From assembly GCA_951799445.1 (NCBI GenBank), contig OX637290.1, positions 1,800,501 through 1,864,500 on the forward strand: DNA of 64,000 nt, read 5' to 3'. Positions 1 through 9,602 of the stretch are shown here, one piece after another. The stretch's first letter is position 1; every line of letters starts with the position of its first letter. The position numbers and the translations under genes are program-made. The stretch comes from Pseudisothecium myosuroides. Taxonomy: Eukaryota > Streptophyta > Bryopsida > Hypnales > Lembophyllaceae. Below the pieces are notes generated by a model that searched no databases, was not told the DNA's origin, and saw only the letters and a list, made by a program, of their open reading frames with translations.

Positions 1-930
1 CAAGATGAGCTGGACCCACATCCCACGCATACAAACAATAGTAGTTCCACTGATGTAAATGAACCAATAGAACCGGTTAAGAAAAAGACTGTAACGATAG
101 AAATGAGCCCATCTGTAATTCCCAACAAGGGAGATCAACCTCCTTTATTGGAAACTATAGATGGTGGAATAAAAACAATTGAATGGATTCCCCAGTCCAC
201 ACCTATAGTTGGTCCAAATTTAAATCCATTGTCAACTGGGATGCCTAGGGAACTATGGCCAATAGAGCCCCCAGTGGGAGAAGCCCAGAAGTCAAAACAG
301 GTCACTATAGATCCAGTTCCCAATAAAATAAATTTGGGTTATAGTCCCAATTTATTACAATTGCCAGAAACGTCTAAAGAATCGATGAGGAGGACTCCTA
401 TTAGGAGTGCAGTCCCACAACAATGGGATAAAGAGGATACTATATGGAAACCTCAAATTGTACCAGAGGTTCCTATTAGTTCACCTATAGATTTCTCAAT
501 AAAACCAGGAAAGGGTAGGAAGGGGAGAAAATTAAAACCAATAAGTATAATGAGCGGAATAGAGCCATATGATTTATTGGCTGACTTAGGAAAATCAAAA
601 GCTGATATTACAATACAACAATTGTTGGCAGTGGCACCTCAGTGTCGTTCTCTTCTTCAATCATCATTGATTAGGAAGAGAACAAAACTTATAGTTAATG
701 AAGTTTCATTAAGCCCTGACCCTGGTGCTCCAACAATAGATGTTCGAATTAATGGGATAACTATACAAGGGGTACAAGTGGATGGCGGATCAAGTGTAAA
801 CTTGATGAATGTTGATACAATGTCAAGTTTACAATTGAATGGCCTACAAGAAACTAAATTAATATTGCGGATGGCCGACCAAAGCCGGGTGAAGCCATTA
901 GGAATATACCTAAAGTTTCAACTACCATAG
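1..930 (+). pseudogene. gag-pol fragment: linker and retropepsin-like protease
   Basis: The reading frame is open from base 1; an internal ATG lies at 103. The first 200 or so residues are a proline-rich, low-complexity linker that I do not recognise. From about base 715 comes a retropepsin-like fold with the active-site-like motif VDGGSSVN (about 778-801), where the usual DTG or DSG is replaced by DGG. Such replacement is seen in some plant gypsy proteases, so it may be natural. The frame is lost at 907-908: the continuation of the protease (ASLVYPIDYLVFQP, then the YPLLLGRPWL motif) is read one frame over from 909. The TAG at 928-930 is therefore a consequence of the frameshift. Confidence 0.8.
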
Positions 931-2747
931 CGAGTCTTGTTTATCCTATAGATTATTTGGTTTTTCAGCCAAGTACACCAAATGTGTCATATCCTCTATT
1001 GTTAGGACGACCTTGGTTGTACCAGGCCCATGCCAAGGATGATTGGGGTAGGGGTATTTTAACTATAGGACAAGGTCATAATAGAGTAAAATTGAATATG
1101 TATCCTTCTTCCTATCATGGGGAAACTCAATGGTATTCTTCTGATGTTACTAGTGATGTGGGCTATAGTACAGATATGGAAGAATTAGAGGCCAATAGAG
1201 TCCATTTAAAGGATCAACAAGGGTCCATTAATAAACCAAATAAAATGATTTATAAAAATGTGGGATTGGGTGAATATATTATCCCATGTTCTATAGATGA
1301 TGATTCTGATAAAACTATAGGAGCATGGTTAAATGATAAGACCATCTATGGGGTCAGTCATTCAAAGGATGAACCAAACTATAGTACAGAGGACTACTAC
1401 TCTGGTCAGGATGATATTATGGATTCAGTTCCTATAGCTAAACATGTTCCACAGAATCAATGTTGTGATCTATTGTTAAGTGAAGGTGAGGACCCTAAAA
1501 AGATACAAATTAGTAATCTATTGTCCAGGCAAGAACGTAGATATTGGGAAAGATTTTTTAAGAAACATATAGTTGCTTTTGCGTGGACCTATAGAGATCT
1601 TAGGGGAGTTCCCCCGGAAATATGTGAGCATCATATTAATTTAAAAGAGGATGCCAAGCCAGTCCGGCAAAAACAACGCCGATTGAATCCTAAATATTCT
1701 TTGCTAGTTAAAGAAGAAATAGAGAAATTATTAGAGATGGGATTTATTTACCCGGTTCCCTATAGTGAATGGGTAAGTGCTATAGTTATTGTTCCTAAAA
1801 AGAACGGTAAAATTAGGATATGCCAGGATTTTCGGAAATTGAATGAGGCAACGAAAAAAGATTATTTTCCATTGCCCTTCACGGATTCTATTTTAGATGC
1901 CATGGCCGGCCATGAAATTTATTCTTTTCTCGATGGCTTTAGTGGGTATAACCAAATTCGTTTGGCTTTAGAGGATCAATTAAAAACTACTTTTACTACG
2001 GATTGGGGTACATATGCCGCAGTAGTAATGTTATTTGGGTTATGCAATGCACCCGCCACATTTCAACAATTGATGATGGTGGCCTTTCTTCCATTTTTAA
2101 GAGAATTCATGGAGATTTTTCTTGATGATTTTTGTGTCTATGGGAAAAAGGAAGATCATGCTAATCAGTTGATGCAATGTTTTGAACAATGCCATAAATT
2201 TGGCATTTCACTTAATGCTAGTAAATGTCAATTTGTGGTTCCCGTGGGTAAATTATTGGGCCATATTGTAAGCCAAAAAGGGATTGAGTTGGATCCAGAG
2301 AAAGTACAATTGATCAAGGATTTCCCAAGGCCTAAAAGTGTGAAAGAAGTTAGGGGATTCCTTGGCTTGACAGGTTACTATAGGAGGGCTATTAGTTCAT
2401 TTGCTTCTATAGCTTCTCCCTTGACTAAATTATTAAAAAAATTGGAGGTAGGTGCTCAACCTACGTGGAATAAAGAATGTGAGGAGGCTTTTGATCTATT
2501 GAAGGAAAAATTATGTAGTGCCCCGGTATTAATTCCACCGGATTGGTCTAAGCCATTTCATGTCTATGTTGATGCTTCTAATGTAGCTTTAGGATGTGTC
2601 TTGAGTCAAAAAAATGATAAAAATATAGACCATCCTATCTATTATGCGAGTCGACAATTAATAGCTGCTGAAAGAAATTACACCACAACTGAACGTGAGG
2701 CTTTGGGCATGATCTTACAGTGCAAAAATTTTGGCATTATTTATTAG
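909..2747 (+). pseudogene. gag-pol fragment: protease C-terminus, reverse transcriptase and start of RNase H
   Basis: The frame is open from 909, just after the upstream frameshift; the first in-frame ATG is internal and not a real start. The protease C-terminus (LLGRPWL) is followed by a connector of about 200 residues and then the RT: KNGKIRICQDFRKLN (about 1800-1845), GFSGYNQI (about 1938-1960), the catalytic FLDD (about 2117-2128), and LGHIVS with the GIELDPEKV thumb region (about 2256-2310). RNase H begins at VYVDASNVALGCVLSQ (about 2563-2610) and includes the ASRQL and TEREAL motifs. The frame breaks near 2715-2720, within the helix after TEREAL, and continues in another frame. The TAG at 2745-2747 is a consequence of that shift. 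Confidence 0.9.
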
Positions 2748-4252
2748 GCTATCCTTTTATTTTCTATATGGATCATGATGCCCTTCGGTATTTGGTTAAT
2801 AAACCGGATTTAAGTGGCCGGTTGGCCCGGTGGGTTCTTTTGTTGCAAGAATTTAATTTTTCAATCGTGGTAAGACCAGGGAAAAGTCATGGGAATGCGG
2901 ACAATATTTCTCGATTGGAACCATTTGCTATAGAAACTTTACAACCTATAGATGATCAATTACCCGATGCAAATATTTTTGAAGTAAATATTATACAACC
3001 AGAATATGTAGAAGTTTTAAATTATTTAAAATCTAATATTACACCTAATGGGTTAAGTCCATCACAATTGAAAGCTTTTGTCTATAGGTGTGGTCCTTAT
3101 ACATTAATAGGGGATGTATTATATAAGAAAGGAATTGATGGTTTATTAAGAAGATGTTTATATACTAATGAAATACCTCTAGTCTTGGAGGGTTGTCATG
3201 TGGATGCTTGCGGTGGTCACTTTGCGGGTGATGTCACCGCAAGGAAAGCCTTTACATCCGGCTATTGGTGGCCTAAAATGTTCCATGATGCCCACCAATA
3301 TGCCCGTAAATGCGATCCGTGTCAACGAGTGGGTAGACCCACCCCAACCAAGGCAATGCCATTGGTTCCCATTTTAGCCTTAGCCCCCTTTGAAAAATGG
3401 GGGATAGACTTCGTAGGACCAATAGCACCACCCACAAGAAGGGGTCATAAACGGTACATCTTAGTAGCCACTGACTATGCCACTAAATGGGCTGAGGCAA
3501 TGGCTACCAAGAATGATGATGCTCATACAGTTGCTAGGTTTCTATATGAGAATATTGTTTTTCGTTTTGGGTGTCCACGAGAACTTATAAGTGATTGTGG
3601 TACTCACTTCTTAAATGATACAATAGAACAATTAACTACTACATTTCTTATAAAACATAGAAAAACATCTCCCTATCACCCTCGGGCTAATGGGCAGACA
3701 GAGAAGACCAATGGGATACTTTGTAAAATATTGACAAAAACAATAGCTGAATCAGCCACAGACTGGGATGACAAGTTGTGGGGAGCATTGTGGGCCTATA
3801 GAGTTGCATATAAAGTTACTACTAAATTTACTCCCTTTCAGCTAGTCTATGGTTAGGAGGCCATCTTACCTATAGAATATGAAATTCCTTCATTAAGGAT
3901 AGCAATTGAAAATAGGTTAGATGAAGACAATAGTTTAAAAATTAGATTGAGTCAATTGGAAAAATTAGATGAGTTAAGACGGGAGGCTTATTTAAATACA
4001 TATGCTATGCAAAAACGTCGTAAGTCTTTCTATGATAGTAAATTGGGTGTTAAAACTTTTAAGGTGGGAGACTTAGTCCTATTGTATGATAGTAGATTTT
4101 TTAAATTTCCTGGGAAATTACAAATGCACTGGTTGGGTCCTTATGAGGTTACGGATATTAATCCCAATGGATCTGCACAATTGAAGGATTTTGAAGGAAA
4201 ATTTCTTCCTACTCGAATCAATGGATATAGACTCAAACTTTATTATACTTAA
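2720..4252 (+). pseudogene. gag-pol fragment: RNase H end and integrase
   Basis: From 2720 the frame carries the RNase H tail (DHDALRYLVNKPDLSGRLAR and VRPGKSHGNAD). An HHCC zinc finger follows (HVDACGGHFAG near 3196, CDPC near 3312). The integrase core has catalytic Asp in WGIDFVGP (about 3400), Asp in LISDCGTHF (about 3586) and Glu in NGQTEKTNG (about 3688), so all three DDE residues are present. The frame is interrupted by TAG at 3854-3856, then continues in the same frame (EAILPIEYE) to the natural stop at 4250-4252. The 3' part holds the usual post-core beta-strand region (VGDLVLLYD, GKLQMHWLGPYEV). No chromodomain was seen, as expected for Athila/Tat. Confidence 0.9.
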
Positions 4253-5471
4253 GCCGGGATCGGCTTATCCTAGAAAGGGGAGAAGGAATAATTAATATTT
4301 TGAAAATATCTATTAGGTTGGTTAGTAATGACAAATTTTTCAAATTTTTGAGTTTAATGGTTGGGTGAGTGGGTTTGGTATTATTAGTCATTTTGAAGGT
4401 TGAAAGAAGGGTAATTTTAAATAAATATAAAATAACTATAGTCATAATCTCTATAGTGCAAAGAATAGATTAATTAAGAGTGGCGAGAAAAGGAAGTATG
4501 GGATGGCTTAATAAGAGAGAAAATAAAGAGTGTGACAGAGAAATAAAGAGAAAAATAAATTATGAAAAAAATAAAAAAATAAATTACAATGATTAATAAT
4601 AAAAATAACATGATAAATTTAAAAAAAATAAAAAAATAAAAAAATAAAAAAAATAAAAAAACCAGATCAATAATTCAGTAAATGACTGAAACAGTATCCT
4701 TTAGCTATAGTGACAGACACTATAGATTGGAACTATAGTTGATACTGACGGTACTATAGATAATAAACGGCGAGGAGTTTTTTTTTTTTTAAGAAAATAA
4801 AGTAGAAATAAATTAAAGAATAAATTAAGTGAAAAATAAAAAAATACTGTAATTAGTTTAACATGAAAGAAGAGAAAAAAAAACTTTAAAAAAAAAAAAA
4901 GAGAGAAGAAAGAAAAAAAAAAAAAAAAAAAATTTATAGAAAAACATGATAAAAAGAAAAAAAATGATAATAAAAATACGAAATTATTGAGGGAATAATC
5001 GATGGATAAGGTATAATGTTAATAGGGGAATGTTAATTTAAGAGCTATTTATGAGAGATACCGATTGTACAAGAATTAAATGTAAATAGTCATTTTTGAA
5101 AATCTATTGAGGTGAGGATGGATGAACATCATGAGAAACCTTGAGAGGAATTGCACATCAATAGAATCATGACTGAAAGCCGCCATGGGGGGACAATAGT
5201 TGAGTGTTAGTTGCATTTTGGTTCTAACGACTCGAGGGGAAGGAGTGTAACAGTCTTCATCTTGGGAAGAGGGCTGAAACTATAGTGCGAGGAACAATTG
5301 GAGAAACCATAGTGCAAGTGCAAGAGAGCATCTGTGAGGGCTAGTGTTGCAAGATCAATAGTTTTTCAGGGTTTGAGCGAATCGACTGAGTGCAATTGTG
5401 AGCAGAATTGTGAGTAGAGTTGTGAGAGTGAGATTTTTGAGCACAATTGTCAGTGAACAATTAGGGTTGCA
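4253..5471. other. AT-rich non-coding interval after integrase, poly(A) tracts, dense CWATWG hexamers
   Basis: No gene is visible. A purine run at about 4274-4288 just after the pol stop could be a polypurine tract, which would put an LTR start nearby, but I found no second copy to prove an LTR. Bases 4560-4980 are long A-rich tracts. The hexamers CTATAG, CAATTG, CTATTG and CAATAG occur about every 100 bases, including a cluster at 4700-4760. From about 5150 the composition rises in GC and leads into the next reading frame. Confidence 0.5.
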
Positions 5472-6971
5472 ATGGAGGGCGCACCGCGCGTGGACACAGA
5501 TGCAGTAGAGAATCAATCGCAAGTCGCGCCGGAGGTTATTATGGACAATGCGGAGGAGGATCAATTGTAGATAGCACCTGAGGTGACGATAGAAGCTGTG
5601 GCGCTGGAGGTGAATGCGGCAGAGGAGGAAGATGACGATTGTTTGCTGGGTGGAGAGCGAGAGGGCACAATCAAATGGAGCCAAGTGAAGAAGATTAAGT
5701 TGGAAGCAGGGGCGACGCCAGCTACAATTTCTCCAGCAGCTATAGTGAGTCCGGGGAATCAATCACGTACAACAACGGGAGAAAGCGCGCGGAGTTCTAT
5801 GGTTATGCCGAGAGTGCGGGTGAAGGAAGAGGCGGATTTGGTGCCTGCGCCACAAAGGAAGCCGACCAAGACGGAACTATTGGCCAAGAAATTGAAGATG
5901 CAGGAGGAATTGGCACAATTGGATGAAGAAATGCAATAGCAGACGGAGGAGGAGCGCCGCATTGCTGATTTGGAGGGCCAATTGAAGGACGCGAAGGAGA
6001 CTACTGTTAGTCGAGAGCTATGGTTTCAACGCCAATTGGGTGAATTGAGGGTGGAACACCAGCGGGAGAAGGACAATTGGAAGAATGTATTGGGAACCTG
6101 GAAAGCTGCTAACGAGAAATTGGAGGTTAAAGTTTGTAGAGAGAGGGACCGTGCAGTGCAATTGGAAATGGAGAAGGCAGGGTTGGAAGAAGAAGTATCT
6201 CGATTGCAAAAGATTCTACAGGGAGACGGGAGTCCCGAACAACTCCCAGGAATGGTATCTATAGATGCCAAACGGGGGAGAGTTTTGCAAGCTAAAGATC
6301 TATTGAGTCTGATGGAGTATTTGCCTCCAGTCCAGCGGGTGGAGCAGGCTTATCGGTGGGATTGCCAAGTTTTCTTTCTATTGTTGAATGTGCAGAATGG
6401 TGATCACCTCGATGAGTCTCAATTTGAGAAACTATGGACCAAGAGCCAGAGTTATGGGTTGGAGAATCTATTGGCAGAAATGTTGGTGAGGCGAGAGTTT
6501 ACGGTTGAAAATCCATTTGGGGCATATCTATTGATGGGTGATCTTGCAGTACGGACTTTTCTCTATAGTCAGGAGGTGGAGCATCAGCAAGGTCTTAGAA
6601 GGGTGCAGGAAAAATCTATGGTGATGGAGAACCGTACTCCGGCTTGCAGCAGCTGGACAGTTCCCATCCTATTGGATTTTGATGGAGAAGAAAAGCAGTG
6701 GACAACGGGAAAGCTATTGACTTGGAAGAATCAGCTGGGACAATTGGTGCAGCGTTTTAAGGACGAGGAGTGGGTCAAGAATATGATTCAATGGTGCAAG
6801 GAGTGGGTGGTGAGAGCCAATCAAGTAGATGTGCATCCGTCTGTTTACTTTTACACCTATAGATTCCACAAGAGCCGCTTGAAACCTCGGAGGGGGCACC
6901 TAGTATTTTACTACAAACCACGTGCGAACAAGTGGTTTCTAATGAACTATAATTTCAACTTAAAATTTTGA
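5472..6971 (+). pseudogene. Unrecognised coiled-coil protein, one frame with two internal TAG codons
   Basis: I do not recognise the family. One continuous frame runs from ATG at 5472 to TGA at 6969-6971 and would give about 499 residues but for two in-frame TAG codons at 5568-5570 and 5937-5939. The first third is acidic and low-complexity. A coiled coil follows at about 5850-6230, rich in Glu, Lys, Leu and Gln with heptad-like spacing. The last 240 residues form a Trp- and Tyr-rich domain with no obvious catalytic motif. The GC content is higher than in the pol region, so this may be a captured gene or an extra ORF of the element; Athila/Tat relatives often carry an ORF after pol. The shared hexamer signature ties it to the gypsy region. 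It could instead be a separate gag-like protein. Confidence 0.55.
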
Positions 6972-7519
6972 GGGTTGCTTAATAATGACTATAGGTTTCT
7001 ATTGCCAAAATTTCAAACTAAAATAATAGTTGGAATGATTTGTACAAGAGGTTGAAAATGGCCTAAAACGGCATGTTTTTCAACTCAAATATTTATAGAG
7101 ATCACATTTAGATGACCATTGCATCAATACTCAACTCAAAATGAACTTTCAATAGAGAGCTATTTTTAGGAATTTTTTGTTCATTTTTTAGACAATTTTT
7201 TAGGATATAATATAGGGGTGTGAAAGTTATTTTTCAGTTGTACAGTGTATCTAATTACTTCAAAAATTTGTAACTAATTATCATTAACAAATAAAAATAT
7301 CAATAATTCAAAACATAAACTTTTGAAGTAGGAAAATCTAGTCATATTTTTTTTATTTCATTTTATTTAAATTTTAGGATATAATATAGGGGGTCCAAAG
7401 TTTTGTTCGCACGTGTTTTCTAATGGACACTCTAAGTGACCCCCCCGAGCTTGAAACAGTTAGCTGCAACATGTAGTCCAGCATCACTATTGCCGTTTGA
7501 TGTGGAGAACGATAGTCGA
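6972..7519. other. AT-rich interval between the two accessory ORFs, with short direct and inverted repeats
   Basis: No gene is visible. An 18-base string, TAGGATATAATATAGGGG, occurs at 7201 and again at 7375. The 13-base string CACGTGCGAACAA, in the end of the upstream ORF at 6919, recurs inverted at about 7402-7414. Both copies are followed in the same direction by a similar stretch (GTGGTTTCTAATGAAC against GTGTTTTCTAATGGAC). This could mark an insertion or an inversion junction, or the interval may be an intron. Upstream of 7520 the frame of the next ORF is closed by TAA at 7433-7435. Confidence 0.45.
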
Positions 7520-8470
7520 ATGAAGAGCACGCATCAATTGGTGGTGAGACCTCCTGTGCTTTATGGTGTGGGGCCTGATTTGGACGATTGGAACCCACTA
7601 TACGAGGTCATGGTGGAAGACAATAGATTTATGGGCAAATACGAGAACTTGTTTATCAAGCGTGAGCATCAGCCAGATTCTCTATCGGGGGAAGCTTTGC
7701 TATGGATGGGGAAGGATTTTGGGAGCCAGACGGAGATTTTGTTGCATCCCATTGAGGTTTTGATTCATCAAGAGAGAGGGGTGCGAAGGCCGGGCTTTCC
7801 ACCATTGATTGTTCAAGATTCTCGCCTGTGCGAGACTCCGAGACGTTACAATTGGAGAGTGACCAATCGCCTTGATACTCCGTGGTACAATTGGTGTGTA
7901 ATGGATGGCCTATGGGATACGGTGGACAATTGTGTGGAAGGCTTTCAGCGGTTCTATAGAGAACACCGCGATCATATGGACCCTGTGTGCTTCCGGCAGG
8001 CGGTGTTTTGCAATGCCTTGGCCTATTGGTGTCAGGAGTATCAATTGATCATGGATCCTTGCATTGGGGGCCGGCAAGGGCAAGACGGACAGATTTATAC
8101 GAAGATCAAATATCTCTCTTCGAGACGGCTGCGATTGTTTGAGCTCATGTGTACGATGCATTTTCTTCAGGGAGCTCACAATGTGATTTTGGACGAGTAT
8201 AAGGGGAGTCGCTACGCAGCTATGGATACTTTCCATCGACTGCAGCGGAGCGGAGATCTTGATCGTAGGAGGTTGGGGTATCAGAAGCTTCACAAGCAAA
8301 TGTTTCTTCAAAATTCTTTGGTTCTTGCAAAAGGCCATGGGGAGCTGATGCGCATGCCATTGGAGTGGCACAATAGTGGCACAACTTGTCAAGTGGAGCG
8401 TGTGTTGATGCTGCCATTGACCACCAAATCAAAACTCGGAGGGGCTGTGGAGCCAGAAGCAGAGAAGTGA
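7520..8470 (+). CDS. Unrecognised protein, about 316 residues, downstream of the retroelement
   Basis: I chose the first in-frame ATG at 7520; the frame is open back to 7436 without an ATG, so an upstream exon is possible. The product is rich in Trp, Tyr, Arg and Cys (for example the LDTPWYNWCVMDGLWDTV stretch near 7870) and looks like a folded domain. It has no signal peptide, membrane segment or known motif that I can name. It lies on the same strand as the pol genes and the coiled-coil ORF and shares their CWATWG enrichment, so it may be a third ORF of one long element. There are no internal stops, unlike its neighbour. A function cannot be proposed. Confidence 0.5.
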   Translation: MKSTHQLVVRPPVLYGVGPDLDDWNPLYEVMVEDNRFMGKYENLFIKREHQPDSLSGEALLWMGKDFGSQTEILLHPIEVLIHQERGVRRPGFPPLIVQDSRLCETPRRYNWRVTNRLDTPWYNWCVMDGLWDTVDNCVEGFQRFYREHRDHMDPVCFRQAVFCNALAYWCQEYQLIMDPCIGGRQGQDGQIYTKIKYLSSRRLRLFELMCTMHFLQGAHNVILDEYKGSRYAAMDTFHRLQRSGDLDRRRLGYQKLHKQMFLQNSLVLAKGHGELMRMPLEWHNSGTTCQVERVLMLPLTTKSKLGGAVEPEAEK

Positions 8471-9392
8471 ACTATAGTTGTTTAAAGATTCTAGTTGTAC
8501 TGAGTTTTCGTTTTGCAGGCGTTATAGATCAATTTTGCTTTGCGGGGTCGCAAAGGGCTGGGAAGAGGGCTATGTAGTCTGTAAACTATTGTAGCTTTTG
8601 TGGATTTTCTTTGTTTTGTTGGTTAATTGTGGCTGTGTTCAATAGTCTTCCGGCATTTTGAGGTTAATTTTCCATAGTTACTGGTTAGTTTGGATTCTAC
8701 TTGGATTTCATCTATAGTTGCGGTTGATATCAATTGAACAGGATGAATGGAATGTGAACTATAGTGGCGGTTGTTTCGATTACCAGCCAAATGGAGTGTA
8801 ATGGGTTGGAGGCTATCGATTGTTCCTCAGTCTGGAGAAGGAATCCAGAGCTCCTACAGCGGTGAGGCTGGCAGTGGTCGATTGTGCGTAGGAGTATTTT
8901 GTGTTTGAGTGATCGATAGTTTTGGTCTATGTAATAGGGGAGTTCAGTTGTGATATCATGCATTGATGATCAGGAAGTGTTGAATCGATAGAATTCTATG
9001 CAGTGAGGCTGTGAGGTTCTATTGTGCTGATAGAGTCTGTGAAGAATCAATTGTAATCAATGCGGTAGTTGAAGCAAAGTGACCATTGTAATATTTTCAA
9101 TTGTAATGCATAGCGGAGTTGAATTGTAATTTGGAGTATGTGTGATTGTCTGTGTATGCCATAGTATTCATGTGTTTGTAATTAATGAATGATTTTGGGT
9201 GTGATTGGAACGATTGTATGGAATGAAGAATGTCTGACAAGAGTGGAATCCTATTGTTTTATCTATTGTATTTCTATGCAGTAGGGATGTGTGAATTCTA
9301 TAGTGTTATATGGATTCTATGAGTTAATTTCAATAGTGTCTGTGAGGTTACTTTGAGAGATCAATAGAATTCGTAACCTGAATAATAGTGCA
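8471..9392. other. Non-coding stretch with the densest CWATWG hexamer content
   Basis: No open frame of note. About one CWATWG hexamer occurs every 70 bases (for example 8472, 8586, 8640, 8712, 8731, 8759, 9019, 9048, 9098, 9251, 9263, 9298, 9331, 9362). Related strings such as CGATAG and CGATTG are also frequent. It could be a long 3' untranslated region or part of an LTR, but no repeat partner lies in the window. Confidence 0.5.
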
Positions 9393-9602
9393 ATGGATAG
9401 AGAATCCGCAAAATTGAAAATGAAAACCTGTAAATTTTGCAATCAATCGGATTATGGGAAATTAAAATGTGAACCCAAGAAAGAAGAGAGCGTAATGGAA
9501 AATAAATGGAAAGAATCAATTGAAGACAAATTGGAGAAGACTGGTCTTGAAGAGGAATCGATTGGAGATGCTGAGCAATCGGATGAGCAGGAAGATCAAT
9601 AG
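9393..9602 (+). CDS. Small acidic ORF with a Cys-x2-Cys motif, hypothetical
   Basis: A 69-residue frame starts at ATG 9393 and ends at TAG 9600-9602. It is very rich in Glu and Lys and carries CKFC followed ten residues later by another Cys, reminiscent of half a zinc knuckle. It lies in the hexamer-rich zone on the same strand as the upstream ORFs. It may be chance, since the region is purine-rich and stop-poor on this strand. Confidence 0.25.
   Translation: MDRESAKLKMKTCKFCNQSDYGKLKCEPKKEESVMENKWKESIEDKLEKTGLEEESIGDAEQSDEQEDQ

Larger units (their letters stand above)
1..4252 (+). mobile_element. Ty3/gypsy retrotransposon pol region (Athila/Tat-like), degraded, 5' end outside window
   Basis: The domain order protease, reverse transcriptase, RNase H, zinc-binding integrase is that of Ty3/gypsy. 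The wording of the RT and RNase H motifs (FLDD active site followed by FCVYG, and VRPGKSHGNAD before the integrase) resembles the Athila/Tat branch; this is recognition from memory, not a search. The frame is already open at base 1, so gag and the 5' LTR lie upstream. The polyprotein is broken by a frameshift near 907, a second near 2715-2720 and an in-frame TAG at 3854-3856, so this copy cannot make the full product. No LTR could be identified inside the window. CWATWG hexamers are dense throughout. Confidence 0.9.

Noticed and set aside
4253..5471. 3' LTR of the gypsy element
   Set aside because: A purine tract is present, but no second copy or TG...CA boundary with target duplication could be shown in the window.
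9393..9602. Full zinc-knuckle (CCHC) of a gag protein
   Set aside because: Only CxxC and one further Cys are present; the CCHC spacing is not met.
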